From Saprospiraceae bacterium (GTDB lineage: Bacteria; Bacteroidota; Bacteroidia; Chitinophagales; Saprospiraceae), in assembly GCA_016714445.1 (NCBI GenBank), contig JADJNF010000009.1:124001-188000 (forward strand): a stretch of 64,000 nt of DNA, read 5' to 3'. The notes below the pieces were generated by a model that was not told the DNA's origin, made no database searches, and was given only the letters and a program-made list of their open reading frames with translations. The position numbers and the translations under genes were made by a program. The stretch's first letter is position 1; each line of letters opens with the position of its first letter. Below are positions 49,350 to 57,998 of this stretch, piece by piece.

Positions 49350-49940
49350 ATGTATCTGATTTTTGATTGTTCGGCGATGGCTACTTACACCAATTTTAAA
49401 GCCAACTTTACGGATATTGATTCCTGGCCCAGACTGCTTCATATCAGTTGGATATTGCTGGGCGAAGATTACAAACCTATCGAAGATTTTGATTGTATAC
49501 CCGTGCCGGTAGGCTATACCATTGATGATAAATCAAAAACAAAAGCACACATCGACGATGATGATATCATCAAAAAAAGTGTAGATCTTCCCACTGTTCT
49601 GGATAGATTTACAGCAAGTGCAGAAAAAGCAGAATACATTTTTGCACACAATCTCAACTACAATGAAAATGTTTTAGGCGCAGAATATGTTCGCAGCAAA
49701 AAAACCATCAATATGTTTTCTAAGAAAAGATACTGTCTGATGGAAGAAGGTACTTATTACTGTAAAATACCATCCAAAGGTGGTGGTTACAAATACCCTA
49801 CTCTCCCTGAGCTGCATGGAACCTGTTTTGGTCAGACCTACGGACCGGCAGGCAATGCAAGGGCAGATGTCATCGCAGCTGCAAGATGTTTTATCAAGTT
49901 GAAAAAGACCGGAAAACTGGATGATTTATTTGAAGAGTAG
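49350..49940 (+). CDS. Degenerate DEDDh 3'-5' exonuclease-like protein
   Basis: 196 residues that follow the DnaQ-like exonuclease layout of Bacteroidota: MYLIFDCSA (normally FDTETTG), WPRLLHISW, IFAHNLNYNENVLGAEYV (normally AHNxxFDxxIVGAEF), PTLPELH and GNARADVIAAARCF (normally HNAxxDVxA). Of the five active-site residues only Asp6 and Asp173 remain; the Glu is Ser8, the second Asp is Asn105 and the His is Gly168. Metal-dependent nuclease activity is therefore unlikely. It begins 15 bp after the HMBS-like gene, which is likewise degenerate, so the two form one unit. A nucleotide-binding or scaffold function is possible; none is demonstrated. Confidence 0.75.
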   Translation: MYLIFDCSAMATYTNFKANFTDIDSWPRLLHISWILLGEDYKPIEDFDCIPVPVGYTIDDKSKTKAHIDDDDIIKKSVDLPTVLDRFTASAEKAEYIFAHNLNYNENVLGAEYVRSKKTINMFSKKRYCLMEEGTYYCKIPSKGGGYKYPTLPELHGTCFGQTYGPAGNARADVIAAARCFIKLKKTGKLDDLFEE

Positions 49941-49994
49941 AGGAGGAGAATGGTGAACAATCGAATTGTTAACTATAAATGATGAATTGTGAAC

Positions 49995-51026
49995 CTACCT
50001 CACTGCCTTCATCAATGTGAAACCAAATGTTGATCCGATTTCCGGAGTGGATCTGACATTGATGGTCTGATCATGGGCTTCTATGATGTGTTTTACTATC
50101 GCAAGTCCAAGACCTGAACCACCCTGTTTTCTGCTTCTGCTTGAATCTACCCGGTAAAAACGATCGAAAACATGTTTCAGGTGTTTTTCATCAATGCCAA
50201 TACCATTGTCAGAAACTTCAATGAGAATCTCACTTTCCATATCGTAAAAGGATACCTTGGTGGCACCTCCTTCCTTGCCGTATTTGATTGAATTTACCAG
50301 CAAATTGGTAAATACCTGCCTGATAGACTCTCTGTCTGCCATGACAAAAAAGGATTGTGATGCCCCTTCTTTGAGCGTAAGGGATATTTTTTTCTTTTTG
50401 GCTATAGATTTCAAGTCAAGAAAAATGTCCTTTACCAATTCCTTAATGTCAAATCTTTTGATATCAAACTCCGCTTGTCCTGACTCCAATCGGGTGATAA
50501 TATCCAGATCCTCCACTATATTTTGCAATCGCTCCGTATTATCTGCGGCTCTTTTGAGATAATCTTTATTGATATTGTCATCATATAATCCTCCTTCGAG
50601 CAAGGTGTGCAGATATGCCTGAATAGAAAATATCGGGGTTTTTAGTTCATGAGAGATATTTCCTACGTAATTTTTCCGGTATTCTTCCAAAGACTTCAAA
50701 GTAGCAATTTCTTTTTTTGTACTTTCAGCCCACTCCATCACTTTGGCATTTACATCTTCAAGACTTACCTGACTCATATCCTGAGTAGGTTTATCCTTTT
50801 TGGAGTCGTAAATGAGCTTGTAGATTAATTTTATTTTCCTGAATACAAAATTTTCCAGAAAATATCTCACTATGATAAAATTGGTGGTGGCTACAACTAC
50901 AATGACTAGTAACGTAAACACACCTGAAAGATAGGTGAATGCTAAAAAAATAAATATCAGATTTAACAAACTGACCAGAATCGTGATCAGAATCGTGATT
51001 TGTCTTATATTGATGTTTTTGTACAC
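49995..51026 (-). CDS. Sensor histidine kinase (PhoR/VicK-like)
   Basis: 343 residues: two transmembrane helices (about 10-33 and 36-57) with almost no periplasmic loop, a coiled linker, a HisKA domain with His126 (NISHELKTPIFS), and an HATPase with N box NLLVNSIKYG, G1 DNGIGID and G2 GSGLGLAIV. With so small a sensor part it probably senses the membrane or acts through a partner. It lies 91 bp downstream of its response regulator. Bacteroidota homologues are often called PhoR or ResE; phosphate sensing is not established here. Confidence 0.93.
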   Translation of the reverse strand: MYKNINIRQITILITILVSLLNLIFIFLAFTYLSGVFTLLVIVVVATTNFIIVRYFLENFVFRKIKLIYKLIYDSKKDKPTQDMSQVSLEDVNAKVMEWAESTKKEIATLKSLEEYRKNYVGNISHELKTPIFSIQAYLHTLLEGGLYDDNINKDYLKRAADNTERLQNIVEDLDIITRLESGQAEFDIKRFDIKELVKDIFLDLKSIAKKKKISLTLKEGASQSFFVMADRESIRQVFTNLLVNSIKYGKEGGATKVSFYDMESEILIEVSDNGIGIDEKHLKHVFDRFYRVDSSRSRKQGGSGLGLAIVKHIIEAHDQTINVRSTPEIGSTFGFTLMKAVR

Positions 51027-51117
51027 GGGCGTTACTGAATAAAAAATAAGAAAGCTAAAATTAGAAATTTTAAATCATTATTCATGTGATGATTACTTTC
51101 TAATTTTTATTGATTTT

Positions 51118-51804
51118 TTAAAAATCAAACTTATATCCTACCCCTTTCATGGTTTGAATGTAGCTGTCTCCGATTTTTTCTCTGAGTTTCCTGATATGAA
51201 CATCTATGGTCCTGTCTCCCACGATTACATCATTACCCCATATTTTAGCCAGGATTTCGTTGCGTTTAAATACTTTTCCCGGTTTTGAAGCCAGCAAAGA
51301 TATCAGCTCAAATTCTTTTTTGGCCAATCCTTTATCTACATTATTCACCGAGACTTTAAATTGTTCAAAGTCAATCTCCAGGTCACCAAATTTTGTTATT
51401 TGACTTTTTTCCTGTTCGGATACATTCGATTGTCTTCTCAGGAGTGCATTGATTCTTGACTTTAAAACGTTGGGTTTTATAGGTTTATTAATAAAATCAT
51501 CTCCACCTGAATCCAATGCTGTAATCTGCGTAAATGCTTCACTTCTCGCTGTCAGAAAAGCTATAATGGTATTGGAAAACTTTGGATTAGCCCTTAACTT
51601 CTGACAAACTTCAATACCATCCATACCCGGCATCATGATATCAAGAATAATAAGATGTGGGTCAAATTTTTCAGCCATCTCAATGCCCGCATTTCCATCA
51701 CTCGCAGTTTTTACTTCAAACCCTTCTTTTTCAAGATTATATTTGAGAATTTCAAGGATATCTTCCTCATCATCTACGACCAAAATCTTTTGTTTTGCAG
51801 ACAT
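51118..51804 (-). CDS. OmpR/PhoB family response regulator
   Basis: 228 residues. Receiver domain with acidic pair Asp11-Asp12, phosphoacceptor Asp55 (LIILDIMMPGMDG) and Lys in NKPIKP. C-terminal winged helix with DVIVGDRTIDVHIRKLREKIGDSYIQTMKGVGYKF. It precedes the kinase gene. A minus-strand -7 element at 51826-51833 lies about 20 bp before its ATG. Confidence 0.95.
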   Translation of the reverse strand: MSAKQKILVVDDEEDILEILKYNLEKEGFEVKTASDGNAGIEMAEKFDPHLIILDIMMPGMDGIEVCQKLRANPKFSNTIIAFLTARSEAFTQITALDSGGDDFINKPIKPNVLKSRINALLRRQSNVSEQEKSQITKFGDLEIDFEQFKVSVNNVDKGLAKKEFELISLLASKPGKVFKRNEILAKIWGNDVIVGDRTIDVHIRKLREKIGDSYIQTMKGVGYKFDF

Positions 51805-51825
51805 AAATATATTTTAAAATTTCCG

Positions 51826-51833
51826 CAAAGGTA
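51826..51833 (-). promoter_or_regulatory. -7 element of the response regulator-kinase unit
   Basis: CAAAGGTA on the plus strand is TACCTTTG on the minus strand, an exact TAnnTTTG match. It implies a short 5' leader of about 15 nt to the ATG at 51804. Confidence 0.5.
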
Positions 51834-51877
51834 ATTTAGTGACCTGATAATCAATCATACTTCATATTATCTTTATG

Positions 51878-52249
51878 TTAATTTATGCCAATATTTATGG
51901 TTGTTTTGTTGATCGTCCTGTCTTGAATTGCCCGGAGTGTATCTAAAGCTCTGTTTTGAAGAACCAGCATTGAATCAGGCATCAACAATAGCTTTTCAAA
52001 GTCCTGTTTAATAGTAGTGACTGATTTACCTGAAATTTTTGAAAGCTGCTCATAATATTTCACTGTAGTACTATCACGAAATGACAAATCATTGATATTT
52101 ATCGCAGCGTTGACAGTATACATATTTACCATGCATTGTACGATCTCATCAGCAGACATGCTTAGCTGAGGATATTGTTTTCCCCCATTTTTACATGAAC
52201 AAATGAATACAAAAAATAAAAGTATTACCCCATATTTTACATCAATCAT
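51878..52249 (-). CDS. DUF4296-like small lipoprotein
   Basis: 123 residues from the ATG at 52249; a GTG two codons before is an alternative. Signal with lipobox FICSC (Cys about 19) followed by KNGGKQYP. The rest is helical: DEIVQCMVNMYTVNAAIN, then YYEQLSKISGKSVTTIKQDFEKLLLMPDSMLVLQNRALDTL. This layout, including the residues that follow a conserved YY segment, fits the DUF4296 family of Bacteroidota lipoproteins of unknown role. The ATG overlaps the stop of the sixA-like gene (ATGATTGA), so translation is coupled. Confidence 0.7.
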   Translation of the reverse strand: MIDVKYGVILLFFVFICSCKNGGKQYPQLSMSADEIVQCMVNMYTVNAAININDLSFRDSTTVKYYEQLSKISGKSVTTIKQDFEKLLLMPDSMLVLQNRALDTLRAIQDRTINKTTINIGIN

Positions 52250-52733
52250 TTCCACCGTCTTTTGGCGTCATTATCCTTACAAGTTTCATATTGTCCCATT
52301 CACTTTTTGCCCACACAGCGCTTTTTACTTCAGCTATAACGATGCCACAGGTCGGAATATTATCAGTACAACCCATGTTTATAAGATTTGCTAAGAAGGT
52401 AATACCGGGATTATGTCCAAACATGGCAATACACTCCGTTTTTTCATCCAAAGATTTGATAATATCCAGATAATCTTCCGCTTGTCCATGATATAAATCT
52501 CTGGATTCTTCCAGGGGAATGTCAAACACCTTAGAAAAGTATTGAGCAGTCGTTTTTGCTCTGACAGCACTACTAGTTATGATGCGCTGAGGAATATGAC
52601 CCGATTCTTTTAACCTCGCAGCCATATGTACAGCATCGTGATGTCCTCTATTATCAAGTGGCCTGTCAAAATCAGACAGACTAAAGTCAGTCCATGAAGA
52701 TTTTGCATGCCGCACTATAATTACTTTTTTCAA
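52242..52733 (-). CDS. SixA-type histidine phosphatase
   Basis: 163 residues of the histidine phosphatase superfamily: catalytic RHAKSSW (His9 of VRHAKSS), FDRPLDNRG, the second Arg in ITSSAVRAKTTA, and His in MFGHNPGI. The small size and the SixA-type motif suggest a phosphohistidine or small-molecule phosphatase. In Bacteroidota this gene often precedes unlinked housekeeping genes. It overlaps the DUF4296-like gene and has a good promoter (52752-52782). Confidence 0.9.
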   Translation of the reverse strand: MKKVIIVRHAKSSWTDFSLSDFDRPLDNRGHHDAVHMAARLKESGHIPQRIITSSAVRAKTTAQYFSKVFDIPLEESRDLYHGQAEDYLDIIKSLDEKTECIAMFGHNPGITFLANLINMGCTDNIPTCGIVIAEVKSAVWAKSEWDNMKLVRIMTPKDGGND

Positions 52734-52751
52734 TGTGCAAATATTATATTA

Positions 52752-52782
52752 CAAAGATATTTATTTTGTATGAATCTGCAAA
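52752..52782 (-). promoter_or_regulatory. Bacteroidota-type promoter of the sixA-like gene
   Basis: On the minus strand TTTG (52779-52782) and TATCTTTG (52752-52759) are 19 bp apart, matching the -33/-7 consensus in sequence and spacing. The start codon is at 52733, so the leader is about 10 nt. Confidence 0.7.
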
Positions 52783-52880
52783 AATAAAATTTGCATGGAT
52801 AACTTTTTGCGCTGTTATCCTGGTCAAAATAGCATTGAGTCGATCTTACTTTTGAGAATTATGTTTGGTGCCATACCGAC

Positions 52881-52983
52881 GATAATTTTCTTTAAGAAAA
52901 ATTATGTCTTCATTATACTCAAAATCAATACGTTGGTTAAAGCACTTTTCGCAAACCAGTTTATTTTGAGTATAATTTATCAA
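52881..52983 (+). repeat. Dispersed repeat, copy 2, with 14-bp inverted repeat
   Basis: 52881-52917 matches 20060-20096 at 34/37 bases. 52942-52983 matches 20476-20512 (TTTTCGCAA.CCA.TTTAT..TGAGTATAA..CAACC). In this copy ATTATACTCAAAAT (52912-52925) and ATTTTGAGTATAAT (52963-52976) are perfect reverse complements, and GATAATTTTCTT/AAGAAAAATTAT forms a smaller hairpin. The two blocks are 24 bp apart here but about 380 bp apart in copy 1. Confidence 0.65.
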
Positions 52984-53436
52984 CCAACCTTGAAACCGGT
53001 TGAGTGCAGGAAATTGTTTCGGGAAGAATCGGAAAGTCATTATATCAGGTAATAATACCGGCTGGTCAAACCTCTGGAATCATATGATGGACAGGAAGGT
53101 CTTAAACAAATGTCTTCAATAGGATATACAAACTAATATAAGTCCACTCTGAAAAGTCAGAATTAATAAAATGCCACTATAGTTCCAGGTCACTAAGGTT
53201 TAGAAAGAAATGATTTCTAACTGTTTGGGATTTGTGAATCTATGTGTTTTTGCCTTTTGTGGTAGAATTATACGTTTAGAAGCGGCCATAATTATTACCC
53301 TAAATATCTAAAATCAAAACAAAAATCATATAATATTGTAATCATTGTTAAACCTTTAAGAAATTCCTGTGTCAAACCTGGGAGTTAATATTTTATTAAA
53401 TACAATATAATATATTAAATTCAAATATAATCTGTC

Positions 53437-53444
53437 TACATTTG
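53437..53444 (+). promoter_or_regulatory. -7 element TACATTTG upstream of the GLPGLI-barrel genes
   Basis: Exact TAnnTTTG match, about 210 bp before the ATG at 53657. No -33 TTTG at the right spacing was found. Confidence 0.35.
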
Positions 53445-53656
53445 AGCTACGATTGGGCATATGTGGTACCATTTAAGTAAAATTAAATCGATTAAGTGGA
53501 CATGAAATCTTTTTGGATTACACCTGAAAAATAATGAAGGGCGTGCACAATTAGGGATAAAAATTTTCATGCAAAACGGAAGTTCGATAACAAAAAAAGA
53601 TAGAGATGAGTTATTCATTTCACATAGCCATTAAAAAATAAAATAAAAATAAACGG

Positions 53657-54388
53657 ATGAAAATCAATTTTACCAACTTTATGCTTCTTCTTATATCAGC
53701 ATTCACAAGTTTTCAGACCATTGTTGCCCAAGTCAATTCCGGTACTGTAAAATATAAGCATACGACTTATTTTGAATTTGAAGGCATGCCTGCTGATATG
53801 CCTAAGTCTCAGGAAGCTTTCATGCGATTGTCTTTTAACACCAATGAATCTCTATATGAAAAAGATCCTGAGGTAAAGGTAGCCAATGCAGAAAATGAAA
53901 ATACACCTCGTATGTTCAGAAGAATGAGAGACCGATCCAATAAAATAATATATAAAAATCTGGAGTCCAATTCAGTGTTGGAACAAACCGGTCTTTTTGG
54001 CAAAGACTTTTTAGTGTCAGACTCTATTGCGGCAATAAAATGGAAAGTAAGTGCAGGCGAACAAAAAAATATCCTTGGATATACTTGTATGAAAGCAATA
54101 TATAAAGATAGTCTCAACAATATTATTGTATTTTTTACTCCTCAAATGCCGCTGAGATTTGGTCCTGATAAATATGGTAATCTTCCGGGCGTAATCCTCG
54201 AGCTTCAAAGCGCACAAACTCATATCATTGCTACTGAAGTAATAAAAGATACCCCTGAAATAAAAACACCTACCAAAGGTGATAAAATGAACCGTAAGGA
54301 ATTTGATAAAATCAGGGAAGAAAAGATGAAAGAACAGCGTGAAATGTGGGGCCGTCGTGGTGGCGAAACAAGAATTATCAGACAGTAA
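53657..54388 (+). CDS. GLPGLI family secreted protein
   Basis: 243 residues: a signal peptide ending near TIVAQ (residue 25), a beta-rich middle, and the family signature YGNLPGVILEL (near residue 176), with the related KNILGYTCMKA before it. The C-terminus is charged (REEKMKEQREMWGRRGG). GLPGLI proteins are common in Bacteroidota, are thought to lie in the periplasm, and are typically coded beside TonB-receptor-like barrels. The next gene is one of these, with its signal peptide starting 32 bp after this stop. Confidence 0.9.
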   Translation: MKINFTNFMLLLISAFTSFQTIVAQVNSGTVKYKHTTYFEFEGMPADMPKSQEAFMRLSFNTNESLYEKDPEVKVANAENENTPRMFRRMRDRSNKIIYKNLESNSVLEQTGLFGKDFLVSDSIAAIKWKVSAGEQKNILGYTCMKAIYKDSLNNIIVFFTPQMPLRFGPDKYGNLPGVILELQSAQTHIIATEVIKDTPEIKTPTKGDKMNRKEFDKIREEKMKEQREMWGRRGGETRIIRQ

Positions 54389-54419
54389 TCCGTCCAAAGA
54401 AGATCAACAAAACCTTTTT

Positions 54420-57182
54420 ATGAAACATGTATTTTTATCCATAATACTTTGTATTGCCGGACATACTTTTGCTCAAAAATATTCCATCAAAGGACTGGTA
54501 CAGGATGCTGAAAAAAACAATCTCATCGGAGCGGTTGTGGTAGCCTTAAACCCCACCGATTCAGTTATGATTAGTTATGCTGTCACTGAGCCCAATGGAA
54601 GTTTTGTGCTGACCGGGATGGATAAAGGTTCATATAGTGTACAAATTACCTATATTGGGTACGGAACTTTGCAGCGATTGGTGGAGTTGACTCCTGAAAA
54701 GAGAACCTTTGATCTTGGCTTGGTAGTCATGAGTCAGGAAGGCAAAATGTTGGATGCTATCACCATATCTGCAGATTATATTCCGATAAAAGTGACAAAA
54801 GACACACTTGAATTTAATGCAGATGCATTCAAAACACAACCAAACGCCTTGGTAGAAGATCTTTTGAAAAAACTACCCGGAGTTGAGATAGATGCAGATG
54901 GTGGTATAAAGGTGCAAGGCGAAGATGTAAAGGCAGTGACTGTAGATGGCAAAGAGTTCTTTGGAAAAGACCCTAAAATGGCTACGAGAAACCTACCTGC
55001 AGATGCGATCAAAAAAGTACAGGTATTTGACAAAAAGTCTAAAACTGCTGAATTTACGGGTGTAGATGATGGTCTGGAAGAAAAAACTATAAATCTAGAG
55101 CTTAAAGAAGATAAAAAAAGCGGCTATTTTGGCAACGTGATGGCCGGATACGGATCAGAAAATAGATATGAAGGAAAAGCAATGATAAACAGGTTTAGTA
55201 AAAAGACACAATTATCATTTTTGGGATCCCTTAACAACCTGAATAATTCCGGTGTAAATGCCAGTGATTTTGTAAGTATGACTGGTGGTGGTCAAAGTGG
55301 AGGTATGCGCAATGTAAATTTCAACACTGGCGTACCTGTTTCATTTGGTCAAAATAATAATGGAGAGACCAACAGTATTACCTCAGGCTTAAACCTAAAC
55401 CATGATTTTGGTAAAAAGAATAAGATAAACTTTAGCTATTATCTTACGCAAAGTGAAACTGACCTTAGACAAAATGTTCACACCAACTCATTTCTTCCTT
55501 CAGGAACGCTGATATCAGATAAATTTTACAACTCTTTATCAGATGCATTAAACCACAATTTTTATAGTGTTTTGGATTTAAAATTAGATTCGACCACAGA
55601 GATGACAGTCACAGGAAATCTCGGAATTAAAGGCAGTGATGGTACAGGCAGTCAAATAGACTCCACATTTAATAATTCCAATCTTTTACTAAACCTTAAT
55701 GACCAGGACAAGACAAATAAAGCAACAGGTAACAATTTCTCTTTTGCCTTTAATCTTAGAAAAAAGTTTAGTAAAAAAGGACGTACTGTCACCATGGATG
55801 GCAGTTATGGGAATGTAAATGCTGATAACACCTATAGAATATTAAGTGAAGTGTATGGCAGGGATTTTATGCTAAATACTGATGCGTCTGTATTTCAGGA
55901 CCAAATTCAAAACTCCGACAATACCAATTACAATATCGGAGCCAGTTATACAGAACCGCTGAGTAATACGATATTTTTAACCACCAATGTTGCCAGAAGA
56001 AACAACAAAACGGACCTTATAAAAGATTTTTTTGATTTGAATCCTGACAATACAAATATACGTACGCTCAATGAAGAGCTAAGCAGAACCTTCGACAATT
56101 CATTTTTATACAACATCATAGGTACTAATCTGAGAATGAATAAGGAAACGTACTCTGCCAGTTTAGGTGTGGATTTTCAAAATTCAAATCTTACCGGGAT
56201 ACCTAGCATAGGTGAAACCATCAATCCAAAATTTAATTATTTTCTTCCCAAAGCATCTTTGGAATATGATAAATTAAATATAAGAATCAACTACTCCACG
56301 TCCGTAAGAGAACCATCCATGGACCAACTCCAACCGGTGGTAGACAATTCAGATCCGTTAAATTTGTATAAAGGAAATCCAAACCTTGTGCCGGAATACA
56401 GACACAACATGCGTATATCATACAACTTTTTTGATCAGTTTAATTTCAGAAGTCTTTTTGCGAATATACGCCTGGGATATACTAAAAACAGAATAACGAC
56501 ATCTTCATTTGTTGATCCTGAGTTATTCATTAGGACACAAACTCCGCTAAATACAGATGCTGAAAAAACATTGTCCGGAAACATCAATTATAGCAGCCCG
56601 CTCAATGTCATAAAAGCTAAATACAGAATAGGCATCAACTCATCTCTTATCAATGGCATTAACTTTATTAATCAGCAGGAAAATATTATAGACAGATGGT
56701 CAAATGGTATAAATGCATCGCTGGAAAATAAATCCAAAAACAGAATGGACGTTTCGATAGGTGGAAGATGGAATTACAACAGCAACTTATACAAAAATAA
56801 TGAAAAACTCAATTCCAACTTTTTGAATCAAACGTATGATGCATATTTTGCATTATTTGCAGGCAAAGGATGGACCATTGATACCAGAATGGAGTATAAT
56901 ATCTACGGCCAAGGATCTTTTGATGAATCTACATCCGTAAAATTATGGCAAGCATCTGTGTCTAAGGGTTTTTTAAATAATAAACTAACTGCTAAACTAA
57001 GAGTTTTTGACATTTTGAACCAAAACCAAGGCGTTTCCAGATCTGCATCAGAAACCAATATTTCCGAATCTATTTCCAATACCATAGGCAGATATTTAAT
57101 GCTTAATTTCACCTATTCGCTAAGTGCCCTCGGTGCTTCCGGAAATCAATCACCCAATATGAATATGATAATGCATCGGTAA
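54420..57182 (+). CDS. TonB-receptor-like outer-membrane beta-barrel protein with N-terminal regulatory-like domain
   Basis: 920 residues from the ATG at 54420, where the signal peptide begins (MKHVFLSIILCIAGHTFAQ); the frame is open from 54339. After the signal is a carboxypeptidase-regulatory-like domain (KYSIKGLVQDAEKNNLIGAVV), a plug-like domain (LEFNADAFKTQPNALVEDLLKKLPGVEI...KVQVFDKKSK) and an OMP_b-brl_3-type barrel ending AYSL-like strands at the C-terminus. It belongs to the class of TonB-dependent-like proteins paired with GLPGLI proteins, whose substrate is not established. It follows the GLPGLI gene and is probably cotranscribed with it. Confidence 0.88.
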   Translation: MKHVFLSIILCIAGHTFAQKYSIKGLVQDAEKNNLIGAVVVALNPTDSVMISYAVTEPNGSFVLTGMDKGSYSVQITYIGYGTLQRLVELTPEKRTFDLGLVVMSQEGKMLDAITISADYIPIKVTKDTLEFNADAFKTQPNALVEDLLKKLPGVEIDADGGIKVQGEDVKAVTVDGKEFFGKDPKMATRNLPADAIKKVQVFDKKSKTAEFTGVDDGLEEKTINLELKEDKKSGYFGNVMAGYGSENRYEGKAMINRFSKKTQLSFLGSLNNLNNSGVNASDFVSMTGGGQSGGMRNVNFNTGVPVSFGQNNNGETNSITSGLNLNHDFGKKNKINFSYYLTQSETDLRQNVHTNSFLPSGTLISDKFYNSLSDALNHNFYSVLDLKLDSTTEMTVTGNLGIKGSDGTGSQIDSTFNNSNLLLNLNDQDKTNKATGNNFSFAFNLRKKFSKKGRTVTMDGSYGNVNADNTYRILSEVYGRDFMLNTDASVFQDQIQNSDNTNYNIGASYTEPLSNTIFLTTNVARRNNKTDLIKDFFDLNPDNTNIRTLNEELSRTFDNSFLYNIIGTNLRMNKETYSASLGVDFQNSNLTGIPSIGETINPKFNYFLPKASLEYDKLNIRINYSTSVREPSMDQLQPVVDNSDPLNLYKGNPNLVPEYRHNMRISYNFFDQFNFRSLFANIRLGYTKNRITTSSFVDPELFIRTQTPLNTDAEKTLSGNINYSSPLNVIKAKYRIGINSSLINGINFINQQENIIDRWSNGINASLENKSKNRMDVSIGGRWNYNSNLYKNNEKLNSNFLNQTYDAYFALFAGKGWTIDTRMEYNIYGQGSFDESTSVKLWQASVSKGFLNNKLTAKLRVFDILNQNQGVSRSASETNISESISNTIGRYLMLNFTYSLSALGASGNQSPNMNMIMHR

Positions 57183-57249
57183 TTCGACATTTAAGTGCAA
57201 TAAATTTCATAATCTGCATATGTTTTGATGCCGGCTAAAAATAATGGCA

Positions 57250-57648
57250 TTACCTGAAACAGTATTTAATGATATCATGATTGGTAATAATACCTGATAG
57301 TTGATCACCATTAAAAACCGGGATAGAGTGAATTTTATTAGACAGAAAAATATCTGCTGCCAATCCAATCGTATCTTCTGTGTCCAGGGTGATAGGGTCA
57401 GTAGTCATTAATTCCTCTGCTTTTAGTTTGTGTCTGTCCGGAATAGTGCCTTCTGCTGCATAATTTCTGTACACTCTGAGTAAGTCTGATTTACTTATGA
57501 TGCCACGCAATGATTCATTTTCTATGACAAGAATATGGTGTATAGGCAGACTCTCAAAAATTTCTTCCACCTTCATCATAGTATCAGTTGGTAAAACATA
57601 TATGATCTTAGAAGTTTTTATTTTTTTGATGGGTGTTTCAGTGTTCAT
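57250..57648 (-). CDS. CBS-domain protein
   Basis: 132 residues forming a pair of CBS motifs (YVLPTDTMMKVEEIFESLPIHHILVIEN... GIISKSDLL and ...MTTDPITLDTEDTIGLAADIFLSNKIHSIPVFNGDQLSGIITNHDIIKY). A stand-alone CBS pair usually binds adenine nucleotides and regulates a partner, which is not visible here. It is a single gene, convergent with the barrel gene. Confidence 0.9.
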   Translation of the reverse strand: MNTETPIKKIKTSKIIYVLPTDTMMKVEEIFESLPIHHILVIENESLRGIISKSDLLRVYRNYAAEGTIPDRHKLKAEELMTTDPITLDTEDTIGLAADIFLSNKIHSIPVFNGDQLSGIITNHDIIKYCFR

Positions 57649-57998
57649 ATCTTTAAATTTTTAATAAAATTAACCCATCTTATGCCCAGGAAATATGATC
57701 AATATCAACATGAAAGGTGATTAATGTGTGTTACAGCTGATTTTTCATCTTTTTGGATCATGTACATTTGCTGGTCTGTCTGTTATTTTACTGACACTTT
57801 AGCAGTATTTTTTGGTAGATCTTTTTTGTAATCCTGGTTCTGGCTTTTTAAAAATTTTGGTTTTAAAATTATATTTGAAACCATTCATTCATTGGAATCA
57901 CATACAGGCAGAATAATTTTAAAATTAAAATATTATCGGTATAACATGAGATTAATTTTGAAATGCGTTAATTTGCAATCATAAAATATTTTTTCAAA
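57649..57998. other. Noncoding region between the CBS gene and surE
   Basis: About 350 AT-rich bases between divergent genes. TACATTTG at 57763-57770 fits the -7 consensus on the plus strand, but the distance to surE (about 230 bp) is long. No other feature seen. Confidence 0.4.

Larger units (their letters stand above)
52783..53656. other. Noncoding block with dispersed repeat and inverted repeat
   Basis: About 870 bp without a supported gene. It has the 37-bp repeat (52881-52917) and a second conserved block (52942-52983), joined by a perfect 14-bp inverted repeat (52912-52925 / 52963-52976). The remainder is AT-rich, and a -7 element occurs at 53437-53444. Short start-less frames at 53470-53635 are not recognisable. 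Confidence 0.5.

Noticed and set aside
53470..53635. Short frames upstream of the GLPGLI gene, considered as a gene remnant
   Set aside because: Interrupted by stops, no start codon of note and no recognisable domain.
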